Positions 7,950 through 16,562 are shown, numbered from the stretch's first letter. The stretch: DNA of 64,000 nucleotides from SW10 sp039768255 (GCA_039768255.1 JBDNAW010000019.1:4099-68098); one strand, 5' to 3'. Notes: generated by a model from the sequence alone, not told the origin. Numbers and translations are program-made.

Positions 7950-10115
7950 TTAATAAAGTTCTTCCTTGGAAGAATTCGATGCAGCTTTAGCAGATTGAGA
8001 TGGAGCTTCTAACGGCGCGGAGGTTGGAGGAGTAGTGTTTTCATCCATCGCACTTGGTGCATAGTAAGTGTAGTAACTTGTGTAATACTGGTACTGACTA
8101 TCACTACGGACATCAACATTATTAAGAACCACACCAATCACTTGGCCACCGACATTTTCAACCGCCTGCTTCACGCGAAGGAGCATATTACGAGGTAGTT
8201 TACGATGCTGAACTACCACCATCGTAAGATCTACTTCACTAGCAAGGACTGAGGCATCACTCACCCCAAGAATTGGTGGAGAATCTACAAGCACCAGATC
8301 AAAACGTTGCTTCACATCTTGAAGGAGCTCAGACATACGACGAGAGTTCAAAATTCCAGCCGCATCAGCAGGGAGGATACCAGAAGGAAGAAAATACAAG
8401 TTATCGACTGGCGTCTGAAGAATCACGTCTTCAAGGGCAAGATCGGTCGTCAGATAGTTGGTGAGCCCAACTGAATTATTGATATCGAAGAACGTATGCA
8501 GACGAGGACGACGAAGGTCAGCGTCAATCATCAACGTCGTGTATCCACCTTGCGCACATACATACGCGAGGTTTACCAGCGTAGTTGACTTACCTTCACC
8601 TGCTCCACCAGAGACAACGGTGATTGAGTTATCCTCGGGGTTCTTTCGGTTGAATTCGATATTCGTTCGGAGGATTCGGTAAGCCTCGGCGTCAGGGCTC
8701 ATTCCACTCTGCTTGTGCAACACTCCAACATCCTTAGGAATCACCGCCAGGACCGGAACCTGAAGGTAGCGCTCAACATCCTCAAGACTCTTCACGGAAG
8801 TGTCCAAGTGCTCAAGGAGGAAGGCTATACCCACTCCGAAAATAAACCCTACACCTGCACCAAGAATTAAGTTCAAAGTAACGTTGGGAAATACGGGGCT
8901 GGTAGCCACTTTAGGCAGCTCATGTAAAGTGATCGGGGTGCGCGGCATTCTAAGCAAAACACGTTGCTCTTGCTGCTGAAGTTTCATCTCACGATAAAGG
9001 TCTCGCGCTTGCTCATACTCTTCTTTTGCAGAGTTGTATTTGTGCTGCTGCATCGAGAGAGCAACGGTATCATCCTGCTTCTCATCAACCATCTCACGCA
9101 TTTTCTCTACTTGTTGGTCCACAAGGTTCAAACGAGTACGCAATACGTCACGTAAGTTTTCAACTTCTTCACGCGCATCGATCATGAGAGTTGCAATAGT
9201 GCCATCAATCCCCTTCACCGTTGGGTGGTTAAGACCTAGGCCTTGAGCGATGATGTTATCACGCTGACGCTTTGAATCCTGATACTGCTTGTAAAGCGTA
9301 CTCACCTGATTCTCCGGGAGTTCAAGTCCAGCCGCAGTACGGATCAGATCTTCAGTATCTGCATTGATGAGTTTTTTAATTTGGATTTCAAGCTGATCTC
9401 TATTTTGCTCAAGAGTATCTAGCTTAGAAGTCGCACGACGATACATCTCCTCCTCAGTCAAACCAACTGGGCTCGAGCTACGTCCATCGAAATATGGAAT
9501 TCCATATTGTTGAATTAAGACTGTCAAAGCAGTGCGTCGCTCTTGCACCAGATCACCATGACGCTGCAGCTCGTCATCTAGAGTGCGTAGAGATTTTTCA
9601 GCCCTCTCCTTTTCATTGCGATTACGACGAGCGATGTAGGCATCCGCAATCATCTCTGAAATGTCCTTAGCATCCTCTGCGTTTGCGTGACGGACTGAAA
9701 TTTCAATAAAGTCTGTTCCTCGTCTCGGGTTTGTTTTGACGATCCTATCTAGTGTCGTAACCACCTCATTGAGATCCATTTCCCAGCGACTAGGAAGCCC
9801 AAGTGCCTCAGCAGCTTCTTGCAAAGTCTGCGGAGCTACGATTGTCTCAAACTCGTTCTCCATGTATCTAGCAGTGTAAATGGAGCCGGGGCCACTTCTA
9901 TTACCAGAGCGAGTGGGAGACATTGTCATCATCGAAGGATGCACCTGAACCACGGTCGAACTCTGATATTTTCTCGGCATTACCGAAGTAATGACTGCTG
10001 CAGTCATAAAAACTAAAAGGAACGTTAGCAGAATTACACCATAACGGTTTTTGAGAACTTGCCAGTAATCAATACCGCCAGTGAGTTCCGAATTTTCTAA
10101 ATCTTTACTTTGCAT
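7950..10115 (-). CDS. Wzc-like polysaccharide co-polymerase with BY-kinase domain
   Basis: 721 residues. TM1 lies at about 27-45, then a Wzz chain-length domain and a long periplasmic coiled coil (about 150-390: ERAEKSLRTLDDELQRHG and similar) with a proline-rich PRTPITLHELPK lead into TM2 (about 414-434). The cytoplasmic ATPase has Walker A GGAGEGKST (503-511), Walker A' LMIDADLRR (528-536) and Walker B LVLVDSPP (607-614). The tail has a tyrosine cluster (Y675, 677, 678, 681, 682, 684, 685, plus terminal Y721), the usual autophosphorylation site. It controls polymerisation and export of an exopolysaccharide by the Wzx/Wzy route. No wzx, wzy or glycosyltransferase genes are in the window. Confidence 0.93.
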   Translation of the reverse strand: MQSKDLENSELTGGIDYWQVLKNRYGVILLTFLLVFMTAAVITSVMPRKYQSSTVVQVHPSMMTMSPTRSGNRSGPGSIYTARYMENEFETIVAPQTLQEAAEALGLPSRWEMDLNEVVTTLDRIVKTNPRRGTDFIEISVRHANAEDAKDISEMIADAYIARRNRNEKERAEKSLRTLDDELQRHGDLVQERRTALTVLIQQYGIPYFDGRSSSPVGLTEEEMYRRATSKLDTLEQNRDQLEIQIKKLINADTEDLIRTAAGLELPENQVSTLYKQYQDSKRQRDNIIAQGLGLNHPTVKGIDGTIATLMIDAREEVENLRDVLRTRLNLVDQQVEKMREMVDEKQDDTVALSMQQHKYNSAKEEYEQARDLYREMKLQQQEQRVLLRMPRTPITLHELPKVATSPVFPNVTLNLILGAGVGFIFGVGIAFLLEHLDTSVKSLEDVERYLQVPVLAVIPKDVGVLHKQSGMSPDAEAYRILRTNIEFNRKNPEDNSITVVSGGAGEGKSTTLVNLAYVCAQGGYTTLMIDADLRRPRLHTFFDINNSVGLTNYLTTDLALEDVILQTPVDNLYFLPSGILPADAAGILNSRRMSELLQDVKQRFDLVLVDSPPILGVSDASVLASEVDLTMVVVQHRKLPRNMLLRVKQAVENVGGQVIGVVLNNVDVRSDSQYQYYTSYYTYYAPSAMDENTTPPTSAPLEAPSQSAKAASNSSKEELY

Positions 10116-10179
10116 TTTAACAGGGGACGTTTGGGTGTTTGGTCTTTTTTGAGCAGTTTGTAGGTGGACTTACATCCCA

Positions 10180-10217
10180 AAAAAAATCTCTCGCAATGTA
10201 AAGACATTGCGAGAGAG
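10180..10217 (-). terminator. Rho-independent terminator after the outer-membrane barrel gene
   Basis: On the minus strand TCTCTCGCAATG and CATTGCGAGAGA form a perfect 12-bp stem with a 6-nt loop, followed by eight T. It lies 31 bp after the stop of the beta-barrel gene (10248) and before the wzc start (10115), so the barrel and the wzc-OPX pair are separate transcripts or are partly uncoupled. Confidence 0.92.
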
Positions 10218-10247
10218 AAATTGTTCAGAAATTATCTGAAAAACTTT

Positions 10248-11456
10248 TTAGAAACGAGCGGAGATGCCGAAGTTTACACGATTCCGGTCATATTCACGAC
10301 TAGCCGCATCAGACCCAGCATCTTCCCAGTTGTATGTTCCATTCAGCGTGATGTTTTCTGCAACCTTCAAGTTAAACCCAAGATAAAGGTTAAGAAGATC
10401 TTCACTAGCGGAACCTGAAGTTCCATCTGCACGATCTTGATAATCAAGGTTAGAGTAATTAACTCCACCTCTCAACGCAAGACTAGGAGACAGTGAATAT
10501 GTTGCAGCTACTCCCATTCGAAGAGTTTCAGGATTATTAAAAGCAACAGAATTAAAGACACGGCTGTAATCCTCAACAGAATAACGAGCATATCCACGAA
10601 TGGAAAGCTGCTCATTGACCCGAGTGTTTAGAGATGCTTCAAAACTAGGATTCGTTGATGATCTGCCATTATCGACTTCACGGAATTGCGCACCAGCTCT
10701 GACCACACCAATCGTAGATGGACTGAAACGATGCTCAAGCCCAGCCAACACAAAATGGTTAGTTGAATCACCTAAGAGGCGATCCACATCACGATCAGAG
10801 TAGCGATAGTTCAAAGTCGCCACAGTCTGAGGGCTTAACTGGTAACGGAAATTATGGTAGAACGAAAGGTTATCAACATCACTCGTGGGAGAATCGTCAT
10901 ATGAAAGAGAATCAAAAACGAAACCAGTATAAGTTCCTAGGCGGTCAGTCCAACGGTAACCAACACTGTTATCAGTGAAAAATCGAAGATACGAACCCAC
11001 TTGACCAAAACCACCTACACCAGCTGAGCGATCAGGCTCGAGCTCTTGGCTTGCGTAATTTCGGCTAACGAAGCGAAGACGCTCACTGACTCTGTGATTC
11101 CAATTTAGACCAAACCCAAGTGTAGGTGTCGTTTGATCAGCGGCACCAATGAGAGAGTCGAAGTAATGGATGACACCCACACGGGCAAAGAATTCAGTGC
11201 GTGTCTGCGGGGAAACAGAAAGTAGTGATGCACCAACTTGAGCTGTTCCGTATAGAGAGCTACCATTGACGTTATTTCCAGCGCCATTTCTAAGAAGCGG
11301 AGTTGGATTATCGTCATAGCCTACACCTGCAGAAAAAGTGTAGTGAAGAGGAATGGACTCATCTTCCTCAGCTGCTGGAGCGAGGTCGAAAAGCGATTGC
11401 GCACTCAAAGAGGCGACAGAAGCCATTGCGAATGCAGAGATTGCGAGTTTTTTCAT
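10248..11456 (-). CDS. Outer-membrane beta-barrel protein linked to polysaccharide export
   Basis: 402 residues with a signal peptide (MKKLAISAFAMASVASLSA). The mature part consists of many alternating amphipathic strands (YTFSAGVGYDDNPTPLL, FRYQLSPQTVATLNYRYSD, LSPSLALRGGVNYSNLDY) and ends in VNFGISARF, the terminal-Phe signature of outer-membrane barrels. Strand count suggests about 16-18 strands. The family resembles barrel proteins found beside exopolysaccharide genes ('outer membrane beta-barrel, putative beta-barrel porin 2'). It lies directly upstream of wzc and the small OPX gene on the same strand and probably provides the outer-membrane pore that OPX lacks. Confidence 0.85.
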   Translation of the reverse strand: MKKLAISAFAMASVASLSAQSLFDLAPAAEEDESIPLHYTFSAGVGYDDNPTPLLRNGAGNNVNGSSLYGTAQVGASLLSVSPQTRTEFFARVGVIHYFDSLIGAADQTTPTLGFGLNWNHRVSERLRFVSRNYASQELEPDRSAGVGGFGQVGSYLRFFTDNSVGYRWTDRLGTYTGFVFDSLSYDDSPTSDVDNLSFYHNFRYQLSPQTVATLNYRYSDRDVDRLLGDSTNHFVLAGLEHRFSPSTIGVVRAGAQFREVDNGRSSTNPSFEASLNTRVNEQLSIRGYARYSVEDYSRVFNSVAFNNPETLRMGVAATYSLSPSLALRGGVNYSNLDYQDRADGTSGSASEDLLNLYLGFNLKVAENITLNGTYNWEDAGSDAASREYDRNRVNFGISARF

Positions 11457-11482
11457 AAATTTAAGTGTTAAAATCTTAAGTA

Positions 11483-11511
11483 AGCTCTTTCCGCATTTAG
11501 CGAAGAGAGCT
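11483..11511 (-). promoter_or_regulatory. Intergenic hairpin between secreted-protein gene and barrel gene
   Basis: AGCTCT...AGAGCT arms with a partly paired inner stem (CTTCGC/GCGGAA) around a TAAAT loop, seen on the minus strand. It has no T-run, so it is not a classic terminator. It could attenuate or stabilise the mRNA between the genes at 11525-12154 and 10248-11456. Confidence 0.4.
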
Positions 11512-11524
11512 CAGAACGAAATTA

Positions 11525-12154
11525 TTAATTAGAGCCAACCTCAGAAGCTGAAGGAGGAGTAACGATTGGAGGGGCTACTGGACCACCAGGAGGGAGGATC
11601 GGAGGAAGAACTGTAAATCCGCCAGGGCCAGGTCCGACGAGAGCGCTTTTGTTTCCGCCAGAGCTAGGTCCGATGAGATCGCTAGTGTCTCCACTCGGGA
11701 AATCAAGTGGGTTTGCACTCGCAGTTTCTCCATCCGGGATACCACCTTTAGAGTCATCAAGACCGCCCTTCTCAGAGTAACCTTCACCACCAGCCTGATC
11801 GTATTTCTCGACTACGCTCTGGATATTCTTAATTGCGTCAGGAGCAACTGCGATTGCACACTGCTCGATGATGCGAAGCTTGGATGGAGCCTCAAGGATT
11901 CCAGTCTCAACGATTTTGGCAACCATGTCCTTGTTAGCATCAGAAGCAATAATGGCTGCTTTGATAACCTCACAAGCACAAGACTCGTTGGCTGCGATTT
12001 GGACAGCGACAATTTCAAGAACCTTATCAGTATCTGCTGCAACAGCAGATTTGACGGCGGAGTTGACTTTGACGCAATTAATTGTCTCGGCATTTGCGAG
12101 AGGCGCTGCAGCAAAGAGAATTGCTGTGAGCGCGAATTTCAGCGTATTTTTCAT
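11525..12154 (-). CDS. Secreted protein with helical N-domain and Gly/Pro-rich tail, unknown function
   Basis: 209 residues. A signal peptide ends near ANA-ET (residue 22). Residues 23-120 are alanine-rich and helical with four Cys (C26; CAC near 58-60; C about 98), which may form disulfides. The last 85 residues are low-complexity: GGEGYSEKGGLDDSKGG, then SSGG/PGPGG and a PPILPPGGPVAPPIVTPP run. No domain recognised. It sits 68 bp upstream of the barrel gene on the same strand and so may belong to the exopolysaccharide locus, perhaps as a surface or periplasmic accessory; that is inference from position only. Confidence 0.72.
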   Translation of the reverse strand: MKNTLKFALTAILFAAAPLANAETINCVKVNSAVKSAVAADTDKVLEIVAVQIAANESCACEVIKAAIIASDANKDMVAKIVETGILEAPSKLRIIEQCAIAVAPDAIKNIQSVVEKYDQAGGEGYSEKGGLDDSKGGIPDGETASANPLDFPSGDTSDLIGPSSGGNKSALVGPGPGGFTVLPPILPPGGPVAPPIVTPPSASEVGSN

Positions 12155-12203
12155 GATTCTGGTTGGTTGGGGGGGATCTTTTATTTGTAAATTGTTCTTA
12201 ATA

Positions 12204-12274
12204 AGCGGGTAGAGGGAATCGAACCCTCATGATCAGCTTGGAAGGCTGGAGCTTTACCATTAAGCTATACCCGC
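12204..12274 (-). tRNA. tRNA-Gly (anticodon TCC)
   Basis: On the minus strand the 71-nt sequence folds as a cloverleaf: acceptor GCGGGTA/TACCCGC, D-arm GCTT/AAGC, anticodon arm CAGC-CTTCCAA-GCTG with anticodon TCC, and T-arm GAGGG-TTCGATT-CCCTC. The discriminator base is T as expected for glycine. CCA is not encoded, so it must be added after transcription. Confidence 0.96.
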
Positions 12275-12286
12275 AAGTCAATGGAG

Positions 12287-12315
12287 GTTCTACGGTTTCG
12301 ATGGGAGATTCGCAA
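12287..12315 (-). promoter_or_regulatory. Candidate sigma-70 promoter of tRNA-Gly
   Basis: Minus strand: TTGCGA (12310-12315) and TAGAAC (12287-12292) are spaced by exactly 17 nt and lie 12 bp before the mature tRNA 5' end. Each hexamer matches four of six consensus bases. Position and spacing are right, but no experiment supports it. Confidence 0.45.
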
Positions 12316-12381
12316 GACTTTTTTTACTACGGATATGCTTATCAAATCTTGGAGCTTCTCAATAGGTCGGAATACCTTGAG

Positions 12382-13137
12382 CTACAATCCTGTAGGATAA
12401 TGCACAAAACTCGCACTCGTTTGGAAGCGATCCGAAAGTAATTCTACGAGTGCCCGCACTCCAAAGGTCTCTGTCCCATAGTGCCCTCCATAAATAAATT
12501 TGAGACCCAGCTCTTCAGCCAACGGATGGCTCCAATGTGGGCCTTCCCCCGTAATAAAAGTATTTATTCCCGCTTTTGCCACCCTCTCGATCTCACTCCC
12601 TGCACCTCCCGTAATAATCCCCACCTTTCCGACTGTAGAATCTTCGTCACCACAACTTAAAACCGGTCCATTCACCGCCTGTGAGACCCTTTCTTTCAGC
12701 TCCCTCAGGGAAATTTCCATTTCGCCTGAAACCCCAAGGTCAAATCCTTTCCAATCCATAAAGGTGCCCGATTGCTTCAATCCGATGGCATCAGCCAACA
12801 ATACACTATTTCCAAGTCTTGGGTGAATATCCAATGGAATATGAGCACTGTAGATCGATAGTCCCGCATCCATCGCCTCCTTAATCTTTGCATAAAAGGC
12901 TCCAGTCAGCGGCTTCACTCCTTGCCAAAACATTCCATGATGCACCACAAGCAAATCTGCACCTTGCTCAATTGTCTTGCGAATCACCGGCAAGCTTGCA
13001 TCCACCGCACTCACCACCTTCTCCACCTCACCTCCATTCTGAAGCTGCAAGCCATTATGAGCCCCCGGATAATCGGGAATCTCTGCAATCTGCAGCTCCT
13101 CATCCAGAAAACTCACAATCTCATCAAGCTTCGCCAT
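12382..13137 (-). CDS. Nif3-like dinuclear metal centre protein (DUF34/YbgI family)
   Basis: 251 residues typical of short bacterial Nif3/YbgI proteins. Motifs are HNGLQLQN near 27-34, LLVVHHGMFW with the metal-binding His pair near 64-65, YSAHIPLDIHPRLGNS, and the C-terminal GEGPHWSHPLAEE and HYGTETFGV supplying further ligands. The proteins form hexameric rings with two metal ions per subunit; the exact reaction is unsettled (GTP cyclohydrolase I-like or metal-chaperone roles have been proposed). It is transcribed divergently from lpxC-fabZ across an 81-bp gap. Confidence 0.93.
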   Translation of the reverse strand: MAKLDEIVSFLDEELQIAEIPDYPGAHNGLQLQNGGEVEKVVSAVDASLPVIRKTIEQGADLLVVHHGMFWQGVKPLTGAFYAKIKEAMDAGLSIYSAHIPLDIHPRLGNSVLLADAIGLKQSGTFMDWKGFDLGVSGEMEISLRELKERVSQAVNGPVLSCGDEDSTVGKVGIITGGAGSEIERVAKAGINTFITGEGPHWSHPLAEELGLKFIYGGHYGTETFGVRALVELLSDRFQTSASFVHYPTGL

Positions 13138-13218
13138 ACCGCATTCAAAACCACCTTCAATCTAACAGCAATCGCATTCAGTCTCGACCCCTCCCTATTC
13201 TCAGATTAAGAAACCGCC

Positions 13219-14523
13219 ATGTCTCACATGGAGCACACACTGGCGAGCGAAGCCACTCTCGAAGGAACCTCCCTCCACACAGGAGAAAAAGTCACACTCA
13301 CACTCAAGCCTGCCCCCGAAGGCCACGGTTTTAAATTTCGTCGTGTCGACCTCCCCGATAAACCCTTTATCGATGCCTGCGTCTCCAAGGTCCAGACCGT
13401 CGAGCGCGCTACCACTCTTGCTGAAGGCTCCGTCCGTGTCCACACCGTCGAGCACGTCCTTTCCGCCCTCGTCGGCCTCGGCGTTGATAATGCCCTCATC
13501 GAGATGGACGCCAACGAGCCCCCCATCGGCGACGGTTCATCCCGCCCCTACGTTGAGCTCATTAAAAAAGCCGGCCTCGAAGAACAAACCGTTCCCCGCC
13601 AAATCTGGGAAATTCGCGAACCCATCCATCTCGAAACCGGGGACGGTTCCCTCGTCACTATCGTTCCGGATAAAGAATTCCGCATCTCCGTGACCAACGT
13701 CGGAAAAGACGGCCGCTTCGTTCAATACTTCTCTTCTGTGGTGAATCCTGAGACCTACGAGAAAGAAATCGCACCAGCTCGAACCTTTACTTTCTACGAG
13801 GATATTAAACCCCTCCTCGACAAAGGTCTCATCAAAGGCGGCTCCCTCGAAAATGCCGTCGTCGTCCGCGGCGAAGAAATTATGTCCAAAGAGCCCATGC
13901 GCTTTGAGAACGAATTCGCCCGCCACAAAGCCCTCGACGTCATCGGAGACCTCATGCTTTCCGGGAAAAAATTCCGCGGCCATGTCATCGCCGTCAAGCC
14001 CGGCCATGGCCCAAACACCGAAGCCGCCAAGCGTATCAAAAAAGAATACGCTCAAATGCGCTCGATGGTTCCACCGCTCAAGCTCCCCGAAGCCGAAGCG
14101 GTTCTCGGACCTGAAGACATCCATCGTATTCTTCCCCATCGATATCCTTTCCTCTTCATTGATCGCGTGACCGGCTTCTCCGATGAGATGAAGTGCACCG
14201 CCATTAAAAACCTCACCATGAACGAGGAATTTTTCCAAGGCCACTTCCCCGGACACCCCGTCATGCCAGGCGTCCTCCAACTCGAGGCCATGGCACAAAC
14301 CGCCTCCATCCTCATCATGCGCCTTCCGGACAACCAAGGAAAAATCGGTTACTTCCTCAGCGCCAACAACGTCAAATTCCGCAAGCCGGTCGTCCCCGGA
14401 GACACCCTTTTCATCGATGCCGAAATCACCAAAATGCGCCGCAACATCGGCCAAGCCGTCACCACCTGTTCCGTCAACGGAGAAATCGTCTCCAGCGCCG
14501 AACTGAAATTTGCGGTCATGTAG
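13219..14523 (+). CDS. lpxC-fabZ: Bifunctional UDP-3-O-acyl-GlcNAc deacetylase / 3-hydroxyacyl-ACP dehydratase
   Basis: 434 residues with two fused enzymes. Residues 1 to about 285 are LpxC, the committed zinc deacetylase of lipid A synthesis, with His79 in VHTVEHV and His236/Asp240 in ARHKALDVIGD as metal ligands. Residues about 295-434 are FabZ, with LPHRYPFLFIDRV, catalytic His342 in GHFPGHPVMPG and Glu356. The fusion couples the lipid A and fatty-acid branches and is known in Bacteroidetes, Chlorobi and the PVC group. It shows that the cell makes LPS. Unlike many genomes, lpxA does not follow; a terminator comes 22 bp after the stop. Confidence 0.96.
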   Translation: MSHMEHTLASEATLEGTSLHTGEKVTLTLKPAPEGHGFKFRRVDLPDKPFIDACVSKVQTVERATTLAEGSVRVHTVEHVLSALVGLGVDNALIEMDANEPPIGDGSSRPYVELIKKAGLEEQTVPRQIWEIREPIHLETGDGSLVTIVPDKEFRISVTNVGKDGRFVQYFSSVVNPETYEKEIAPARTFTFYEDIKPLLDKGLIKGGSLENAVVVRGEEIMSKEPMRFENEFARHKALDVIGDLMLSGKKFRGHVIAVKPGHGPNTEAAKRIKKEYAQMRSMVPPLKLPEAEAVLGPEDIHRILPHRYPFLFIDRVTGFSDEMKCTAIKNLTMNEEFFQGHFPGHPVMPGVLQLEAMAQTASILIMRLPDNQGKIGYFLSANNVKFRKPVVPGDTLFIDAEITKMRRNIGQAVTTCSVNGEIVSSAELKFAVM

Positions 14524-14544
14524 CCTGCTGTTTCGACCTTTCTC

Positions 14545-14581
14545 AAAACCCCTCCGCCTCACACTCAGGCCGAGGGGTTTC
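14545..14581. terminator. Terminator after lpxC-fabZ
   Basis: AAAACCCCTC and GAGGGGTTTC form a strong stem, with CCT/AGG inside, 22 bp after the lpxC-fabZ stop. The T-run is short, so strength is moderate. It can work in both directions. Confidence 0.72.
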
Positions 14582-14704
14582 TTCATCTAAGATCCGGGAT
14601 CTCATAGAGCTCCAAACCATCAACGGAAAATTTAACCTCTTTCCGTCTACTCCGGTGCCAGCTCCTCACCCTTCGGTGAAAATCCTCCAGGGTATTCAAA
14701 CCAT

Positions 14705-14732
14705 AAAAAAGACCCTCCACTGGAGGGTCTTT
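14705..14732 (-). terminator. Rho-independent terminator of the small HTH-like gene
   Basis: On the minus strand AAAGACCCTCCA-GTGGAGGGTCTTTTTT is a nearly loop-free GC-rich stem followed by six T, 41 bp after the stop of the gene at 14773-15081. Confidence 0.88.
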
Positions 14733-14772
14733 GAAAACAACAAAGGGTGCTGTGTGTGCTATTTGCGAGGCT

Positions 14773-15081
14773 TTAGAGCTTCGACTTGGCTTTCGCGTAC
14801 TTCTTTTTGAGGTTCGCAAGGTGAGCCTCGGTTTTATTGATTTCGCGAATGAGGTTCGCTAATTCTTCAACAGCCTTGAGCTCTTTCGAAGAACCAACAC
14901 CTCCACGCTTAGAAATAGAAATTCCACCACCAGATTTCTTTTTCCAGGCGGCGATCGTTGCCGCAGTGACTTTATACTTTTTCACTGCCTTAGTCTGACC
15001 ACCACGCCCTTGAGCGACGATGTAATCAAGGATCTCTTTTTTTTCTGCGTCTGTGTATCGCTTAGCTTTTTTCTTAGCCAT
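14773..15081 (-). CDS. Small basic helix-turn-helix-like protein
   Basis: 102 residues from ATG 15081 (MAKKKAKRYTDAEKKEIL), preferred over an in-frame ATG 13 codons upstream because it begins the conserved-looking part. Residues about 9-45 (KKEILDYIVAQGRGGQTKAVKKYKV, then TAATIAAWKKK) look like a transposase-type or Myb-type helix-turn-helix. A Gly/Ser linker leads to a Leu-rich helix (about 68-98) that may be a coiled coil for dimerisation. Very basic. Probably a DNA-binding protein; target unknown. It has its own terminator. It could also be a nucleoid-associated protein. Confidence 0.72.
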   Translation of the reverse strand: MAKKKAKRYTDAEKKEILDYIVAQGRGGQTKAVKKYKVTAATIAAWKKKSGGGISISKRGGVGSSKELKAVEELANLIREINKTEAHLANLKKKYAKAKSKL

Positions 15082-15197
15082 GTGTGACTCTTCGAGTAGA
15101 TCTCGAAAATGGTCAATCACAAATCGGCTTTATTATTTAGAAAAAAGATCGAAATATTCAGTCCTAAAACATACAATAAATTTCCCCTATAGATTAA

Positions 15198-16562
15198 TTA
15201 ATGAGGCCTCATATCGTAGCATATCAGCCGCCTTTTTGTGCCATCAAACCCTTTACTATTCTGACAAATATAGAGAAGCCCGCGATGGATCACTGGAGGT
15301 GTCCAAGTTTCACGAGCGGTAAAGAGCCTAGTTTTTTGCAAGACTTTAGGAGCTGACTCATCAAGAACGAGTTCTGCAAAACTTCCATCCTCACCAAGTG
15401 TGAAAATTCGCTCTTTCGTTTTAAGAAATGAACCCCGAAATAAACCCGTCACACGACCACTTTCCTGCCAGCGCATATCATCCTGCCATTTAATCTTTCC
15501 TGTTTTTAAATCTGTACACTTTAACTCCGTATCTGGGATATTTCTTCCTGCAAAACCGTAAAGATGATCGTTAACATTAAGGGGAATCATCATATGCATC
15601 CCAAACCATCGTTCCCGCCAAACGACTTCAGGTTGAATCTTCTCATCAAACTTTAAAAGAACTCCTCCTTTTTCATAGCAATCAGAAATGAAAATTTGGT
15701 TATTTGCTAGAATGAGTGGAGACGATGCCAAGACAGATTCATAAAGATCTGCCCGCCAAGAAAAGCGAGAATGGAGTTTCCCATTCTCAGGGTCCAGCAA
15801 AAGAAGCCCCCCATGAGGGGGACGAGATTCCCCAGCAGCAAGAACCACCGCGACATCACGACCGTGAATCCGCGCCATCACGGGCGATGCATAGGAAGCG
15901 CCCCAAGTGTCTTCGTGTGTCCACAACGTCTTTCCAGTTTCCAAATCAAAGGCCGCGACACAAGTGCCCGAGGTTTCTTTCTCTTTCCCACCCACATTCA
16001 CGATGAGACGATCTTGATGAACCACCGGATTGGGACCGTAGCCAAAGAAATATTTCGGAATCTTGAAGTCCACTTTGAGGTCACGTTTCCAATTCACCTT
16101 CCCAGACTGGAGTTCGAGACAATGAAGTTGTGCCGTCACTCCAATGAGGTAAATCCTCCCATGATGAACCACCGGACTAGTCCGAGGCCCTGCGGCAAAG
16201 CCATAACGATCTTTATATTCAAGCGGATATGCAAAGCGCCAAATCCTCTCCCCCGTCTCAGGATGCACACAGTCGAGCGTTTCCTGACCCTTCACTGCAT
16301 GGAAATGAAGGAGCTTACCCTCTGCAATAATTGGCGAGGCGTAAGACGGCCCACGTTCTAGCTCAAAGACCGGCTTTAACCCTTCCGAGATCTCTTTTAA
16401 AAGCGGACCTTCATCAGTGGTGCAATTATCATTCGGCCCGAAGAATCGAGGCCACTCGGTCGTCACCGCGTCCCTTGAAAGCGGTCTCGGCTTTTGATGA
16501 AAAACCAGCTCACCAAAAGTTAATGACATGAAAAAAAGCCCGATAAAAAGATGTCGAATCAT
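15198..16562 (-). CDS. Secreted PQQ-type beta-propeller protein
   Basis: 454 residues with an N-terminal signal sequence (MIRHLFIGLFFMSLTFGEL). The body is made of repeated PQQ/BamB-like blades, seen as ETGERIWRFAYP, QSGKVNWKRDLKV, ETGKTLWTHEDTW, ENGKLHSRFSW and KTGKIKWQDDMRW, and opens with WPRFFGPNDNCT as in planctomycete/verrucomicrobial 'WPxxRGP' propellers. No catalytic PQQ-dehydrogenase ligands are evident, so it is probably a scaffold or binding protein rather than an enzyme. It is transcribed divergently from the GH2 gene, sharing an 82-bp gap. Confidence 0.85.
   Translation of the reverse strand: MIRHLFIGLFFMSLTFGELVFHQKPRPLSRDAVTTEWPRFFGPNDNCTTDEGPLLKEISEGLKPVFELERGPSYASPIIAEGKLLHFHAVKGQETLDCVHPETGERIWRFAYPLEYKDRYGFAAGPRTSPVVHHGRIYLIGVTAQLHCLELQSGKVNWKRDLKVDFKIPKYFFGYGPNPVVHQDRLIVNVGGKEKETSGTCVAAFDLETGKTLWTHEDTWGASYASPVMARIHGRDVAVVLAAGESRPPHGGLLLLDPENGKLHSRFSWRADLYESVLASSPLILANNQIFISDCYEKGGVLLKFDEKIQPEVVWRERWFGMHMMIPLNVNDHLYGFAGRNIPDTELKCTDLKTGKIKWQDDMRWQESGRVTGLFRGSFLKTKERIFTLGEDGSFAELVLDESAPKVLQKTRLFTARETWTPPVIHRGLLYICQNSKGFDGTKRRLICYDMRPH

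Noticed and set aside
12888..13334. 148-codon plus-strand frame rich in His, Ser and Pro
   Set aside because: It lies opposite nif3 and runs into lpxC-fabZ in another frame; composition typical of a shadow frame.
13537..14586. 349-codon frame opposite lpxC-fabZ
   Set aside because: Same cause as for leuS. The sense strand has unmistakable LpxC and FabZ motifs.
14583..14819. 78-codon minus-strand frame
   Set aside because: It runs through the terminator at 14705-14732 and into the end of the HTH-like gene in another frame; no ribosome site or domain.
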